Assembly: GCF_036826855.1 (NCBI RefSeq)
Contig: NZ_CP104578.1
Coordinates: 8,118,501 to 8,182,500, forward strand
Length of the DNA: 64,000 bases
Source of the DNA: Streptomyces sp. SJL17-4
GTDB taxonomy: Bacteria > Actinomycetota > Actinomycetes > Streptomycetales > Streptomycetaceae
Direction: 5' to 3'
The notes beneath the pieces are model-generated. The model searched no databases. It had not been told where the DNA came from and saw nothing but the letters and a program-made list of their open reading frames with translations. The translations under genes and the position numbers were made by a program. The first letter of the stretch is position 1. Every line of letters starts with the position of its first letter. Positions 9,265-17,547 of this stretch are shown here, piece after piece.

Positions 9265-9615
9265 ACGCTCTTGGTGACGGCCGGTCGTGCCACGCCACTT
9301 TTCTTCGCCGACGAAGTGCCCGCTCGCGGCGCGGTCGAAGGTCCCCCTCGTGATCCACTCGATCAGTGCTGCCTGGTACGTCGCGTGGGGGCCGCCCCAG
9401 GCGCGGCCGGGGCGGCTGCCGTACGGCGTGCCCGTCTCCGGGGTGCAGCGGGGGCCGTCGCAGCCGCCGAGGTGAAGGAGGTGGCTGCCGCACTGCACCT
9501 GCACCAGCAGCTCGTCGGGCACGGCGAGGCTGTTGTGGATGTCGGTCGAGCCGCTCGGCGCGGCGACGACGTCGTCGAGACCGTGGATGACCAGCGCCGG
9601 TGGGCCGGTTCGGCC
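9265..9615 (-). pseudogene. Remnant of a secreted alpha/beta-hydrolase (esterase-like) gene
   Basis: Reading the minus strand from ~9615 gives a credible ~110-residue protein tail: P-A-L-V-I-H-G-L-D-D-V-V, then Q-V-Q-C-G-S-H-L-L-H, then W-G-G-P-H-A-T-Y-Q-A-A-L-I-E-W-I-T. The HGxDD and later GSH elements are the Asp and His end of an alpha/beta-hydrolase triad, followed by a conserved C-terminal helix. The nucleophile half is absent: the frame has no plausible start and runs into unrelated sequence beyond ~9620. Past ~9265 the frame continues without homology-like sequence. I read it as a truncated relic. Confidence 0.45.
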
Positions 9616-9884
9616 GGCACCCGGTCGCAGCGTGCGATTGCTCGGGTCTTCTGCTCGTCATGCCGCCCGGCGGGGGTTCGTGTCGCTCTGGACCGGCGTG
9701 CATGGCATCTCCTGATGGGGTCGGCGTGGGGGCGTCAGCAGCAGCCTTCGGCGGGTGCCGACGGCCTGCCGGCCGGACTCGGCCGAACGGTCGCCGATCT
9801 GCCCGGACGCTCAGGCGACATGGGGAGGCAATGACGCCGGTGACGACCAGCCGTTGTCCTGGGTTGCCCCGCTTCGAGCGCGAG
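9616..9884. other. Non-coding stretch upstream of the TipA-like gene
   Basis: Nothing recognisable: no reading frame with good codon bias, no repeats. It adjoins the hydrolase remnant and may be eroded sequence. Confidence 0.35.
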
Positions 9885-9915
9885 TTGACCCTCCCCTTAC
9901 GTCAGGCTTGAGGCT
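9885..9915 (+). promoter_or_regulatory. Possible MerR-type autoregulated promoter
   Basis: TTGACC at 9885-9890 is followed after 19 bp by GAGGCT, which has the A2 and T6 of a -10 box. The overlong 19-bp spacer is characteristic of promoters that MerR-family proteins remodel. It lies ~25 bp before the TipA-like start. Confidence 0.35.
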
Positions 9916-9939
9916 GTAGGCCGACGAAAGGGCAGGTGG

Positions 9940-10740
9940 ATGAGCTACTCCGTGGGGCAGGTCTCGGCCTTCGCCGGGGTGACGGTGCGGACACTGCATC
10001 ACTACGACAAGGCGGGACTGCTTTCGCCCAGTGACCGCAGCCACGCCGGATACCGGCTCTACAGTGAGGCTGACCTGGTCCGTCTCCAGCAGATCCTCTT
10101 CTACCGTGAACTCGGCTTCCCCCTCGACGAGATCACCGCGATCCTCAAGGATCCACAGGTGAGCCCTCTGAAGCGGCTCCGGGCCCGGCAGCGGCAGCTG
10201 AGTGAGGAGATCGCCAGGCTGCAGCGGCTGGCCGAGGTGGCGGAACGGGCGATAGAGGTCCAGAAGACCGGGGTGTCCCTGACTCCGCGAGAACGCTTCG
10301 AGGTCTTCGGCGAGATCACTTTCGACCTGAGTTACGCCACCGAGGCAGAGCTGAAGTGGGCGCACTCGGAGGGACGGCGCGAGGCGATGGCACGCGCGGC
10401 CGCCCACACCCAGGAGGATTGGCGCCGGCTCATGGGCGAAGCCGCTGCCTGGCGCGCGGAGCTGCTCGCGGTCTTCGACGAGGGGGAGCCGAGCGGCGGC
10501 GCGCGGGCCATGGACCTCGCCGAGGAACACCGCCTGCACATCTCACGCTGGTTCACCACCTGCCCGCCCGACATGCACCGACGCATCGCGGACGACTTCG
10601 TCACCGACCCGCGCGCCTTCGCGCTGGTCGTACCGCCCTCGCAGCAACGACCGGGCCTGGCCGCCTATACGTGCGAGGCGGTCCACGCCAATGCGGCCCG
10701 CCACGCAGGTATCGGTACCGATCTCGAGGAGGACCAATGA
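9940..10740 (+). CDS. TipA-like MerR-family regulator with TipAS domain
   Basis: 266 residues. Residues 1-70 are a MerR winged helix (V-T-V-R-T-L-H-H-Y-D-K-A-G-L-L), nearly identical in layout to TipAL of S. lividans. A coiled-coil linker spans ~75-110. Residues ~115-256 are the TipAS drug-binding domain, recognisable from L-T-P-R-E-R-F-E-V-F-G, H-T-Q-E-D-W-R-R, A-E-E-H-R and P-G-L-A-A-Y. In TipAL thiopeptides react with a cysteine (Cys214) six residues after Cys207; here Cys208 is kept but the reactive position appears to be Arg215, so ligand binding may be non-covalent or different. It is coupled by ATGA to a glycosyltransferase that it probably controls. Confidence 0.88.
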   Translation: MSYSVGQVSAFAGVTVRTLHHYDKAGLLSPSDRSHAGYRLYSEADLVRLQQILFYRELGFPLDEITAILKDPQVSPLKRLRARQRQLSEEIARLQRLAEVAERAIEVQKTGVSLTPRERFEVFGEITFDLSYATEAELKWAHSEGRREAMARAAAHTQEDWRRLMGEAAAWRAELLAVFDEGEPSGGARAMDLAEEHRLHISRWFTTCPPDMHRRIADDFVTDPRAFALVVPPSQQRPGLAAYTCEAVHANAARHAGIGTDLEEDQ

Positions 10741-11951
10741 GGATCCTGATCGCCGCGGCCGGATCGCGCGGCGACGTCGCGCCCTACACGGGCCTGGGTG
10801 CTGAACTGCGCCGGGCCGGGTACGACGTCGCCCTCGCCGCCACAGACACCTTCGCGCCCCTCGTACGCGACGCAGGGCTGGAGTTCCGGTCTCTGCCCGC
10901 CGACACGCGGGTGCGTGACAACGGCACAGGCACACGCGAACTGATGCGGACCGCTTCCGCGTTCATCACCGAACTGGGTCGGGGCTTCGTCGACGCGGTG
11001 GGCGATGACACGGACCTGCTCCTGCTGTCGACCACCACGGCCCCGCTCGGCTGGCACCTCACCGAGGCCACGGGCATACCGAGCCTCGGCGTGTACCTCC
11101 AGCCCACCGCACCGACCGGCGATTTCCCGCCCGTCGTGACAGGCCCGCGCTCGCTGGGACGTCTCGCCAACCGGGCAACCGGACGCTTCGCACTGCGGAT
11201 GGCCGACCGCGTCTACGAACAGGCGGTCGCAGAACTGCGCCACCGCCTTGAGCTGCCCCCGGCCTCCCCTGCCGAGATGCGCCGACGCCGGGAACAGGCG
11301 AATTGGCCTGTTCTGCACGGCTTCAGTACGGCCCTGGTGCCCCGCCCCTCCGACTGGCGCTCCGGCCTGGAGGTCGTAGGCAACTGGTGGCCCCATCACG
11401 ATGCGACCGAACGGCTGCCTTCTGAACTTGAGGACTTCCTGTGTGCCGGACCCCGGCCCGTCCTCATCGGCTTCGGGAGCATGGCGTCCGGCGACGGGGA
11501 ACGGCTGAGCGAGATCGCTGTGCGAGCCCTGCGCCGCGCCGGGCTGCGGGGGATCCTCCAAGCCGGCAGCGCCGGGCTCGCCGCCGAAGGGGACGACGTG
11601 CTCACCATCGGGGACGTGCCGCACGCCCTGCTGTTTCCACGGCTGGCTGCGGTGGTCCACCATGGCGGAGCCGGCACATCGGCCGCCGCGCTGCGCGCCG
11701 GAGTGCCTGCGGTCACCGTGCCGGTGACCGCGGACCAGCCGTTCTGGGCGGGACGACTCGCCGCCCTCGGCGCCGCCACCGACCCGATCCCCTTCCGGTC
11801 CCTCACCGTCGAACGGCTTGCCGACTCGCTTGAGCAAGTGGTGAAGCAGCAGGCGCACAGCCGAGCCGCCGCAAGAGCGGCGAAACATCTCGTGACCGAG
11901 AACGGAGCAGGCCAGACGCTCAAGACCATCCAGCAGCTGGCCGATGGCTGA
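10737..11951 (+). CDS. GT1-family glycosyltransferase (UGT/macrolide-type)
   Basis: 404 residues, cytosolic. N-terminal Rossmann domain starts M-R-I-L-I-A-A-A-G-S-R-G-D-V-A-P. The C-terminal donor-binding domain has the GT1 signature H-H-G-G-A-G-T-S-A-A-A-L-R-A-G-V-P and the Q of A-D-Q-P-F-W-A that contacts the sugar. Relatives glucosylate macrolides, sterols or natural products using UDP- or dTDP-sugars; some inactivate antibiotics. The start overlaps the TipA-like stop, so a drug-sensing regulator directly drives a glycosyltransferase. A resistance role by glycosylating an inhibitory small molecule is a reasonable inference. Confidence 0.88.
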   Translation: MRILIAAAGSRGDVAPYTGLGAELRRAGYDVALAATDTFAPLVRDAGLEFRSLPADTRVRDNGTGTRELMRTASAFITELGRGFVDAVGDDTDLLLLSTTTAPLGWHLTEATGIPSLGVYLQPTAPTGDFPPVVTGPRSLGRLANRATGRFALRMADRVYEQAVAELRHRLELPPASPAEMRRRREQANWPVLHGFSTALVPRPSDWRSGLEVVGNWWPHHDATERLPSELEDFLCAGPRPVLIGFGSMASGDGERLSEIAVRALRRAGLRGILQAGSAGLAAEGDDVLTIGDVPHALLFPRLAAVVHHGGAGTSAAALRAGVPAVTVPVTADQPFWAGRLAALGAATDPIPFRSLTVERLADSLEQVVKQQAHSRAAARAAKHLVTENGAGQTLKTIQQLADG

Positions 11952-12184
11952 CGCCAGTCCGTTCCGATGGAGCCAATTGACACCCAAGGGCTGTCCGTAA
12001 CTGATCTTTGGCACGAGTGGTCGGCTGAGATCGGATCCTGGGTCCCGCCCTTTGGAAGGGGCGCCGACCTCGGTTCACCCCTGTGACCGCACGACACAGC
12101 AGCGGATGGCAGGGGCCGTCCTTCCGGCAACGTGTGGATCCACCCGCCTGGGGAGATGAGCAGGGCCCCTGTTATCGTGCGCCG

Positions 12185-12616
12185 ATGTCAACGATCAAGC
12201 AGTTCCAAGTGACCTTCGACTGCGCGGAACCTGCGCGCCTCGCCGCCTTCTGGTGCGAGGTGCTGGGGTACGTCGTACCGGCAGTCCCGGAGGGCTTTGC
12301 CACGTGGGAGGAGTACCACCACTCGCTGCCGCCAGAGGACGAGGTCTACTTCGCGTGCACTGATCCCTCGGGTGCGGGCCCGCGCGTGCTCTTCCAGCGA
12401 GTTCCCGAAGGCAAGGTCGTCAAGAACCGGGTGCATCTTGATGTGCGGGTCGGCACAGGGCTCGTGGGTGACGAGCGCCTGGCCACACTCGAGGCCGAAT
12501 GCGCACGGCTGATGGCGCTCGGCGCGAAACACGTGCTGACGCAGCGCGCCGATGGCGTCAACGAGTCGTGCATCACGATGCAGGACATCGAGGGCAACGA
12601 GTTCTGCCTCGCCTGA
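12185..12616 (+). CDS. VOC-superfamily (glyoxalase-like) protein
   Basis: 143 residues, cytosolic. Begins with the beta-alpha-beta of a VOC module (Q-V-T-F-D-C-A-E-P-A-R-L-A-A-F-W) and closes with D-I-E-G-N-E-F-C-L-A, the glyoxalase_6 pattern with a terminal Glu. The middle has R-V-H-L-D-V-R-V, the paired metal-ligand strand. These proteins are often antibiotic-binding or small dioxygenases/isomerases; no specific role is visible. ATG 12185 is chosen because homology begins there. The next 690 bp contain only an IS relic. Confidence 0.8.
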   Translation: MSTIKQFQVTFDCAEPARLAAFWCEVLGYVVPAVPEGFATWEEYHHSLPPEDEVYFACTDPSGAGPRVLFQRVPEGKVVKNRVHLDVRVGTGLVGDERLATLEAECARLMALGAKHVLTQRADGVNESCITMQDIEGNEFCLA

Positions 12617-12689
12617 TTCTCCTCCGAGACCGCGAGGGGGGAGCCGTCTCCCGGGAACCTCTCAGGTCTCGTATGCGGCAGAAGCTGTC

Positions 12690-12985
12690 CCGTGAGAGCG
12701 AGGTTGTGCAGTCGGGCGATGCCGTGCCCACGGCGGCCTTCGCGCCGGACTCCCCCCCTGCCCGGCAGTCGTTGCGATTGCCGGGCAAAGGCTCACCGAC
12801 CACAACGACCAGGCGGGTATCCGCGTCAATGACGACTTGGCGGTTGGTGGCGTACCGGTAGTTCCTTGACTGTTGAGCGATGCTGTGGTCCCGGGTAGGC
12901 ACCAGGGTGCCGTCGACCACCAGCACGGTGTCCTTGGCGAACCGGCGCCGAGGCTGGAATGCGATGAGCGGGCCGAGCCGGCCTG
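12690..12985 (-). pseudogene. IS5-type transposase relic with internal deletion
   Basis: On the minus strand, ~12985 to ~12735 encodes a typical DDE-type IS5-family middle: F-A-K-D-T-V-L-V-V-D-G-T-L-V-P-T-R-D-H, then N-Y-R-Y-A-T-N, then V-V-I-D-A-D-T-R, then P-L-P-G-N-R-N-D-C. Immediately after G-A-K-A-A-V-G, another frame gives G-I-A-R-L-H-N-L-A-L-T-G, which I recognise as the usual C-terminal end of these transposases. About the catalytic half between them is missing, and the N-terminus is absent. No start codon or terminal inverted repeats remain that I can see. Confidence 0.6.
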
Positions 12986-13307
12986 CAGGACGATGTGCAG
13001 GCTACCGAGGGTCGCAACCGGCTGACGCCGTGTCCGGCGGTCTGACTGGTCATCCATACGCGCGGCCGGCATGAGGGGAACACGGGTGGTCTGACGTGAC
13101 GAGATCGCCGTCCTGCGGCGGCTCAGTGTGCCGGCACTTCGGCGAGCCGCCCGTACTCGATCCCCTCGTGGGCGCGCTCTCGGGGCAGGAGTTCGCCGTC
13201 CGGCACGCCCGCTCCCGGCAGCGCTCCTGCACGCGGAACTGTGATCAACATACACTTCTGCTGCTCGACAGCCTCTGGGTTGTCGGCGGAGAAGGACACA
13301 CGGGGGT
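12986..13307. other. Degraded region between the IS5 relic and the LysR gene
   Basis: No convincing gene. A minus-strand frame ending at 13123 (G-E-L-L-P-R-E-R-A-H-E-G-I-E-Y-G-R-L-A-E-V-P) has coding-like composition but no start or recognisable family. It may be the tail of a gene cut by the IS insertion. Confidence 0.3.
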
Positions 13308-13310
13308 GTG

Positions 13311-14252
13311 ATGGAACTGCGGGACATCGAGATCTTTCTGGTCCTGGCCGAGGAATTGCACTTCGGTCGGAGCGCCGAGCGGCTCCGGGTCTCCCAGGCA
13401 CGGGTCAGCCAGGCCGTCCGAAAGCAGGAACGGCGGATCGGCGCCGCGCTGTTCGAGCGCACCAGCCGCACCGTGCGCCTGACCAGCGTCGGACGCCAGC
13501 TGCGCGACGACCTGCAGCCGGTCTACGCGGGCCTGCACGAGTCCCTGGAACGCGCCCGGTTGGCCGCCCGCGGGGTCACCGGCAGGCTCCGGGTCGGCAT
13601 GATGCCGTTCAACGTCGTCGACCTGCACCACTACTGGAGGGCCTTCCGCTCACGGTATCCGCAGTGGGAGCTGGAGATTCGCCAGCTGGAGTACGTCGAA
13701 CCGTTCGGCCGCCTCCGTGACAACGACATGGACGTCCTTGTGGCCTGGCTGCCCGTGGAGGAACCGGACCTCACAGTCGGTCCGATCCTGTGCACGGACC
13801 CCCGAGTCCTCGCCGTGGCCACTGACCATGAGCTCGCGGAGCGAACGTCGGTGCGACTGGAGATGTTCGCCGACTTCCAGCACGCCATGGCACCCGCATT
13901 TCCGGATTACTGGGAGGACAGCTACCTGCCCTTCCAGACTTTCCAGGGCCGGCCGATCGAGCGCGGGCGACGCCCCGTCACCAACGCGGAGGAGCTCATC
14001 AATCAGGTCGGCATGAGTGAACGTCCTGCGCACCGCGGCGGGCTGGGAGCTGTTCCGGGGGGCTCTGCACGCCCACCACGGCGCCGAGGACGACGCGCTG
14101 TGGCCCTCCCTGTGCCAGGCCCTGGACGGCCGCCCCTTCCCCCTGGCACGGCTGGAGGTGCTCGAGGCCGAGCGCGCCGCGCTCGCTCTGCTGCTCGTGG
14201 CGATCGACCGGACGCTGGCCGACCCCGATGCCGCGCTCGACCTGTTCGGTGA
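13311..14252 (+). pseudogene. LysR-family regulator, C-terminus replaced by out-of-frame hemerythrin DNA
   Basis: Residues 1-60 are a good LysR winged helix (L-R-D-I-E-I-F-L-V-L-A-E-E-L-H-F-G-R-S-A), and the first part of the effector domain follows (G-R-L-R-V-G-M-M-P-F-N). Sequence is normal until about residue 233 (E-E-L-I-N-Q-V-G, ~14010). After that the frame reads Arg/Pro/Gly-rich nonsense that is a shadow of the hemerythrin gene in another frame, to a stop at 14252. The last ~70 residues of the effector domain are therefore lost. ATG 13311 (or GTG 13308) is the start. Confidence 0.65.
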
Positions 14253-14574
14253 GCTCACCGGCTCGCTGGTCACCGGTCTACGCGGACACCTCCGCCACGA
14301 GGAGGAAGCCATCCTCCCTCTGGTCCAGACCATCCTTGGCGAGGAGCAGTGGGAACACTTCGGGAGCGTCCACGCCCGGCGCATCGAGGCCGACGTGGCA
14401 CGGATCCTGCCATGGCTTCTCGACGGCGTCGCCGAGCGGACCGCGGCCGTCATTCTGAGGCAGCTCCTGCCCGAGTCCGCGCACCACACGTACGCGCACC
14501 TGTGGCGGCCCGCCTACGCGGTGCTCGACCGATGGGGTGGTCGAGGCGCTCTGACCGTCACCGGCCGGCCCTAA
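14017..14574 (+). pseudogene. Hemerythrin-domain protein lacking its N-terminus
   Basis: About 185 residues from a GTG that directly follows an in-frame TGA. It contains L-H-A-H-H-G-A-E-D-D-A-L-W-P and L-R-G-H-L-R-H-E-E-E-A-I-L-P, the two His/Glu-rich helices of an HHE hemerythrin four-helix bundle, then a helical tail. Helix A with the first iron-ligand His is missing, and the frame upstream belongs to the LysR gene. I infer a deletion that joined the middle of LysR to the middle of this gene. A short GTG-initiated product cannot be excluded. Confidence 0.55.
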
Positions 14575-14679
14575 GTCCTGTCTCCGTCGAGAGTTCTCCG
14601 CTGTTCTCGGCGAGGTCTCCGACGAGACACCGCGCGCACTGCGCGGTTTCGAAGCAAGTCCCCATTCCATCGAACGAGA

Positions 14680-14696
14680 TGAAACGTCTCGTTTCT
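14680..14696. promoter_or_regulatory. TetR-type operator upstream of the SDR-NTF2 gene
   Basis: GAAACG (14681-14686), 3 bp, CGTTTC (14690-14695) is an exact inverted repeat of the GAAACG-N3-CGTTTC form used by many TetR-family repressors. It sits 16 bp before the ATG at 14712, where a bound repressor would block transcription. No TetR gene is in the window. Confidence 0.5.
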
Positions 14697-14711
14697 CAAG
14701 ACGGGAACGTC

Positions 14712-16022
14712 ATGAAGGTTCTGCTCACCGGTGCCACCGGCTACATCGGCTCCGCCGTCACCGACCATCTCGCCGCGGCCGGCCACCAGGTTGTCGCGCT
14801 CACGCGTGGCGCCGAGCAGCAGCCCGGCCGGGGCTGGCACGCCCAGCTGGTCGGCGACACCGCCGACCCGGCCTCGCTGGCCGGTGCGGTGACCCCCGAC
14901 ATCGAGGCGGTGATCCACCTGGCTCCCCCGAGCGGTGACGCCGCCGTCGACACCGCCGTCATCGAGGCGCTCGCCGCTCCGCTGCGCGGCACCGGCCGGC
15001 CCTTCGTCTACACCAGCGGCGTCTGGGTGCTGGGCGCCACCGGTGGGGCCCAGGAGGTCGACGAGCAGGCCACGGTCAACCCGATCGACATCGTCGGCTA
15101 CCGCCCCCGGATCGAGGAGCGGGTGCTGGCCGAGGCCGCCGAGGGCGTGCGCGCGGTCGTGGTCCGGCCCGGCATCGTGTACGGCCGCGGCGGCGGCATC
15201 CCCGCCATCCTCGTCGACCGGGCCCGCCTGCAGGGGGCGCCCGAGTACTACGGCGATCAGGGGGTGCGCTGGCCGACCGTGCACGTGGACGACCTGGCCG
15301 AGCTGTTCGTGGCCGCCGTTGAGCGGGCCCAGGCCGGCACCCTCTGGCACGGCGTCGGCGAGCCCGCCGTCGCGGTCCGTGACCTCGCCCGGGCCGCGGG
15401 CCGCGCGGCCGGAGTGCTCGCCGCCCCGCACGCGGTGCCGGTGGAGCAGGCCGCCGAGGTCTTCGGCCCGCTCTTCGCCGAAGCGCTCGCCCTCGACCAG
15501 AGCGTCAGTGGCGCCGCCGCCCGTACCGCCCTCGGCTGGCAGCCCAGCCGGCCGCGCGCGGTGGCCGATCTGGAGTCGGGCTCGTACCGGCCGGTCGAGG
15601 TGTTCGGCGCCCCGGACGGCCCGGGGACCGACGCCGAGGTGGCCGCGATCCGCCGCCTCGTGGCCGAGGTCGAGCACGCCCAGCAGAACGAGCTGGTCGA
15701 CCGGTTCCTGAGCGTCTTCCGCCGGCAGGACCCGGTGTGGACCACCGGCCACGGCAAGCGGCTGTCGGGCTTCGAGGAGATCGCGAGCTTCACCCGGAAG
15801 GTGCTCCCTGGTGCGGCGGCCGAGTCCACCGCCGTCTACGACGTCGAGCGCGTGCTGTTCCTGCGGCCCGACGTCGCCGCGGTGAACGTCCGCCAGCAGC
15901 CCGTCCAGCACGACGGCACCCGGATCACCGACCGTCCTGAGGGCCGCCCCTTCTACCTCCTGGTCAAGGAAGACGGCACCTGGCGCATCGGCGCCGCCCA
16001 GAACACCATCGTGGCCGACTGA
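14712..16022 (+). CDS. NAD(P)-dependent epimerase/reductase fused to an NTF2/SnoaL-like domain
   Basis: 436 residues. Residues 1-~290 are an extended SDR: V-L-L-T-G-A-T-G-Y-I-G nucleotide loop, H-L-A-P-P-S-G strand, the Y-x-x-x-K site apparently altered (Y-R-P-R-I follows I-V-G), and V-V-V-R-P-G-I-V-Y-G-R-G-G-G-I-P. Residues ~310-436 look like an NTF2/SnoaL-like (SgcJ/EcaC) barrel, beginning V-A-A-I-R-R-L-V-A-E-V-E and ending W-R-I-G-A-A-Q-N-T-I-V. The first part probably acts on a hydroxy or keto compound; the second usually binds a small molecule. It is 59 bp upstream of a MarR gene in the same direction and downstream of a TetR-type palindrome. Confidence 0.82.
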   Translation: MKVLLTGATGYIGSAVTDHLAAAGHQVVALTRGAEQQPGRGWHAQLVGDTADPASLAGAVTPDIEAVIHLAPPSGDAAVDTAVIEALAAPLRGTGRPFVYTSGVWVLGATGGAQEVDEQATVNPIDIVGYRPRIEERVLAEAAEGVRAVVVRPGIVYGRGGGIPAILVDRARLQGAPEYYGDQGVRWPTVHVDDLAELFVAAVERAQAGTLWHGVGEPAVAVRDLARAAGRAAGVLAAPHAVPVEQAAEVFGPLFAEALALDQSVSGAAARTALGWQPSRPRAVADLESGSYRPVEVFGAPDGPGTDAEVAAIRRLVAEVEHAQQNELVDRFLSVFRRQDPVWTTGHGKRLSGFEEIASFTRKVLPGAAAESTAVYDVERVLFLRPDVAAVNVRQQPVQHDGTRITDRPEGRPFYLLVKEDGTWRIGAAQNTIVAD

Positions 16023-16081
16023 CGGCCCTGCACGGTTTGTCATACAAGATTCTCGCTCGAAGCAGCAAGGGAGAACACTCC

Positions 16082-16549
16082 ATGACGACCCAGCCGATGT
16101 CCGATGAGGAACTCGCCCGACAGCCCGCCGCGTACTGGACCGGTGTCGCCTACGAGGCGCTGATCGCGTTCACCCGCGCCCGGCAGCTCGAGAAGGGCTA
16201 CACCCAGCCCCAGTTCTGGCTGCTGCGCAACCTGTCGGTGAACGACATCTCGCCCGATGGCGAGGGGATGACCGTGGCCGAGCTGCGGGAGGCGATGAAG
16301 TCGTACATCCGGCCCGAGGACGACCTGGCGGCAGAATCCGCGGCGCTCGAGGAACGCGGATGGCTGAGGCGGGACGCCGAGGGCCGGTTGTGGCTCACGG
16401 GGGAGGGGGAACAGGCCCGGGTGGACCTTGCACGCGATGCGCCCGCGATCCGCGCCGCCCTCCATGAGGGCATCGACGACGCGGACTACGTCGTCGCGCT
16501 GAAGGTGCTCGGTCAGCTGATCCGCAACGCGGGCGCGACGGCCCCCTGA
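16082..16549 (+). CDS. MarR-type winged-helix regulator
   Basis: 155 residues. Helical N-terminus (Y-W-T-G-V-A-Y-E-A-L-I-A-F-T-R-A-R-Q), a helix-turn-helix with M-T-V-A-E-L-R-E-A-M-K-S-Y, a winged segment (E-E-R-G-W-L-R-R-D-A-E-G-R-L-W-L-T-G-E-G), and a C-terminal dimerisation helix. This is the MarR/winged-helix order. AAGGGAG precedes the ATG by 8 bp. It probably controls the SDR-NTF2 gene upstream, with which it shares a transcript. Confidence 0.75.
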   Translation: MTTQPMSDEELARQPAAYWTGVAYEALIAFTRARQLEKGYTQPQFWLLRNLSVNDISPDGEGMTVAELREAMKSYIRPEDDLAAESAALEERGWLRRDAEGRLWLTGEGEQARVDLARDAPAIRAALHEGIDDADYVVALKVLGQLIRNAGATAP

Positions 16550-16745
16550 CAGGCCGCCGGGCCTGGACGCCCCCCTTTGGCGAGTCGGCACGGGGCGCGG
16601 TCGGTCAGCCCGGCCCACCCGGCCGGAGCTGATCGGCCTGGGCCCGCTCGGCCCGCGCGGCTCGACCGTGCCTACGGCGTCCGCGTGGTCCGCACTCCTG
16701 GCCGGTACGCCATCGGCCGTGGCCCTGTGGCGACAGCGGGGTCGC

Positions 16746-16770
16746 GCATTCTTCCCCGCGTAGGGGGTAG
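16746..16770 (+). promoter_or_regulatory. SigB-like stress promoter (nucleotidyltransferase gene)
   Basis: GCAT at 16746-16749, 15-bp spacer, GGGTAG at 16765-16770: fits the Streptomyces SigB-type pattern GNNT-N14-16-GGGTA. It lies 55 bp upstream of the ATG at 16825. Confidence 0.55.
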
Positions 16771-16824
16771 CGGCATGTCCCGGCCCCTCGCCGGGCCCAC
16801 GGCCGCATCCGAGGAGGTAGCTCC

Positions 16825-17538
16825 ATGAACCGGGTCGAAGGCCGTCCAGCGGACGCCCGCACAGCGGCGACGGGCCGGCCCCTGCGGTTGGCTGCCTCCG
16901 CGACGAGCGCGGCGGGCGGTCAGTCGGCGCAGGATCTCCCTCCGGACCACACGCAGGCCATCCTGGAGGTCACGAAGGCGATCGCCGCCGTCCTCAAGGC
17001 CTCGGACTACCCCTTCGCCCTGGTCGGCAGCGTCGCCGCGCACGCGTACGGCATCCCGGTCCGGCTGCAGCACGACACGGACTTCGCCGTGCGCCGGGAG
17101 GACGCCGACAAGATCACTGACCTGCTCCGCGAACACGGCGTCGAGATCGTCGACCCGCCGGAGGACTGGCTGGTGAAGGGCCGCAGGTCAGGGGAGCACA
17201 TCGACCTGATCTTCGCCCTGGCGGGCCGGCCCGTCACCAGCGAGCTGCTGGCACGGGCCCGGACCTTGCCCGTGGACTCCGTGCACATGCCGGTCATCGA
17301 CCCGACCGACCTCATGATCGGGCGCCTGGGCGCGCTCTCCGAGCACCACTGCGACTACGGGAAACTCCTCCCGCTCGCCAGAGGGCTGCGGGAGCGCGTC
17401 GACTGGGACCGTGTACGCGTGGAGACCGGTGATCTGCCCATGGCCGCCGCCTTCCTGTACCTGCTTGGTCTCCTCGACGTCATCCAGCCGACGACCGCCC
17501 CGGACGAGTCCCTGGGCAAGTCCCCGGACAAGCCCTGA
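16825..17538 (+). CDS. Nucleotidyltransferase-fold protein
   Basis: 237 residues. A flexible Ala-rich N-terminus (~40 residues) precedes a minimal nucleotidyltransferase core: F-A-L-V-G-S-V-A-A-H-A-Y-G and R-L-Q-H-D-T-D-F-A-V, giving the GS...DxD catalytic arrangement, then I-D-P-T-D-L-M-I-G-R. The C-terminus is helical. The layout recalls AbiEii/MNT-type enzymes that transfer a nucleotide to another molecule, but no HEPN or antitoxin partner is adjacent. A SigB-like promoter upstream suggests stress control. It converges with the metallophosphoesterase gene (9-bp gap). Confidence 0.75.
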   Translation: MNRVEGRPADARTAATGRPLRLAASATSAAGGQSAQDLPPDHTQAILEVTKAIAAVLKASDYPFALVGSVAAHAYGIPVRLQHDTDFAVRREDADKITDLLREHGVEIVDPPEDWLVKGRRSGEHIDLIFALAGRPVTSELLARARTLPVDSVHMPVIDPTDLMIGRLGALSEHHCDYGKLLPLARGLRERVDWDRVRVETGDLPMAAAFLYLLGLLDVIQPTTAPDESLGKSPDKP

Positions 17539-17547
17539 GGCCCACGG

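Noticed and set aside
11988..12036. GGGCTGTCCGTAACTGATC-like segment after the glycosyltransferase gene, possibly an IS end
   Set aside because: No matching inverted end could be found nearby and no transposase is attached. Only its resemblance to IS ends suggests it.
13123..13307. Minus-strand tail reading GELLPRERAHEGIEYGRLAEVP
   Set aside because: Coding-like composition but no start, no partner domain, and no recognised family.
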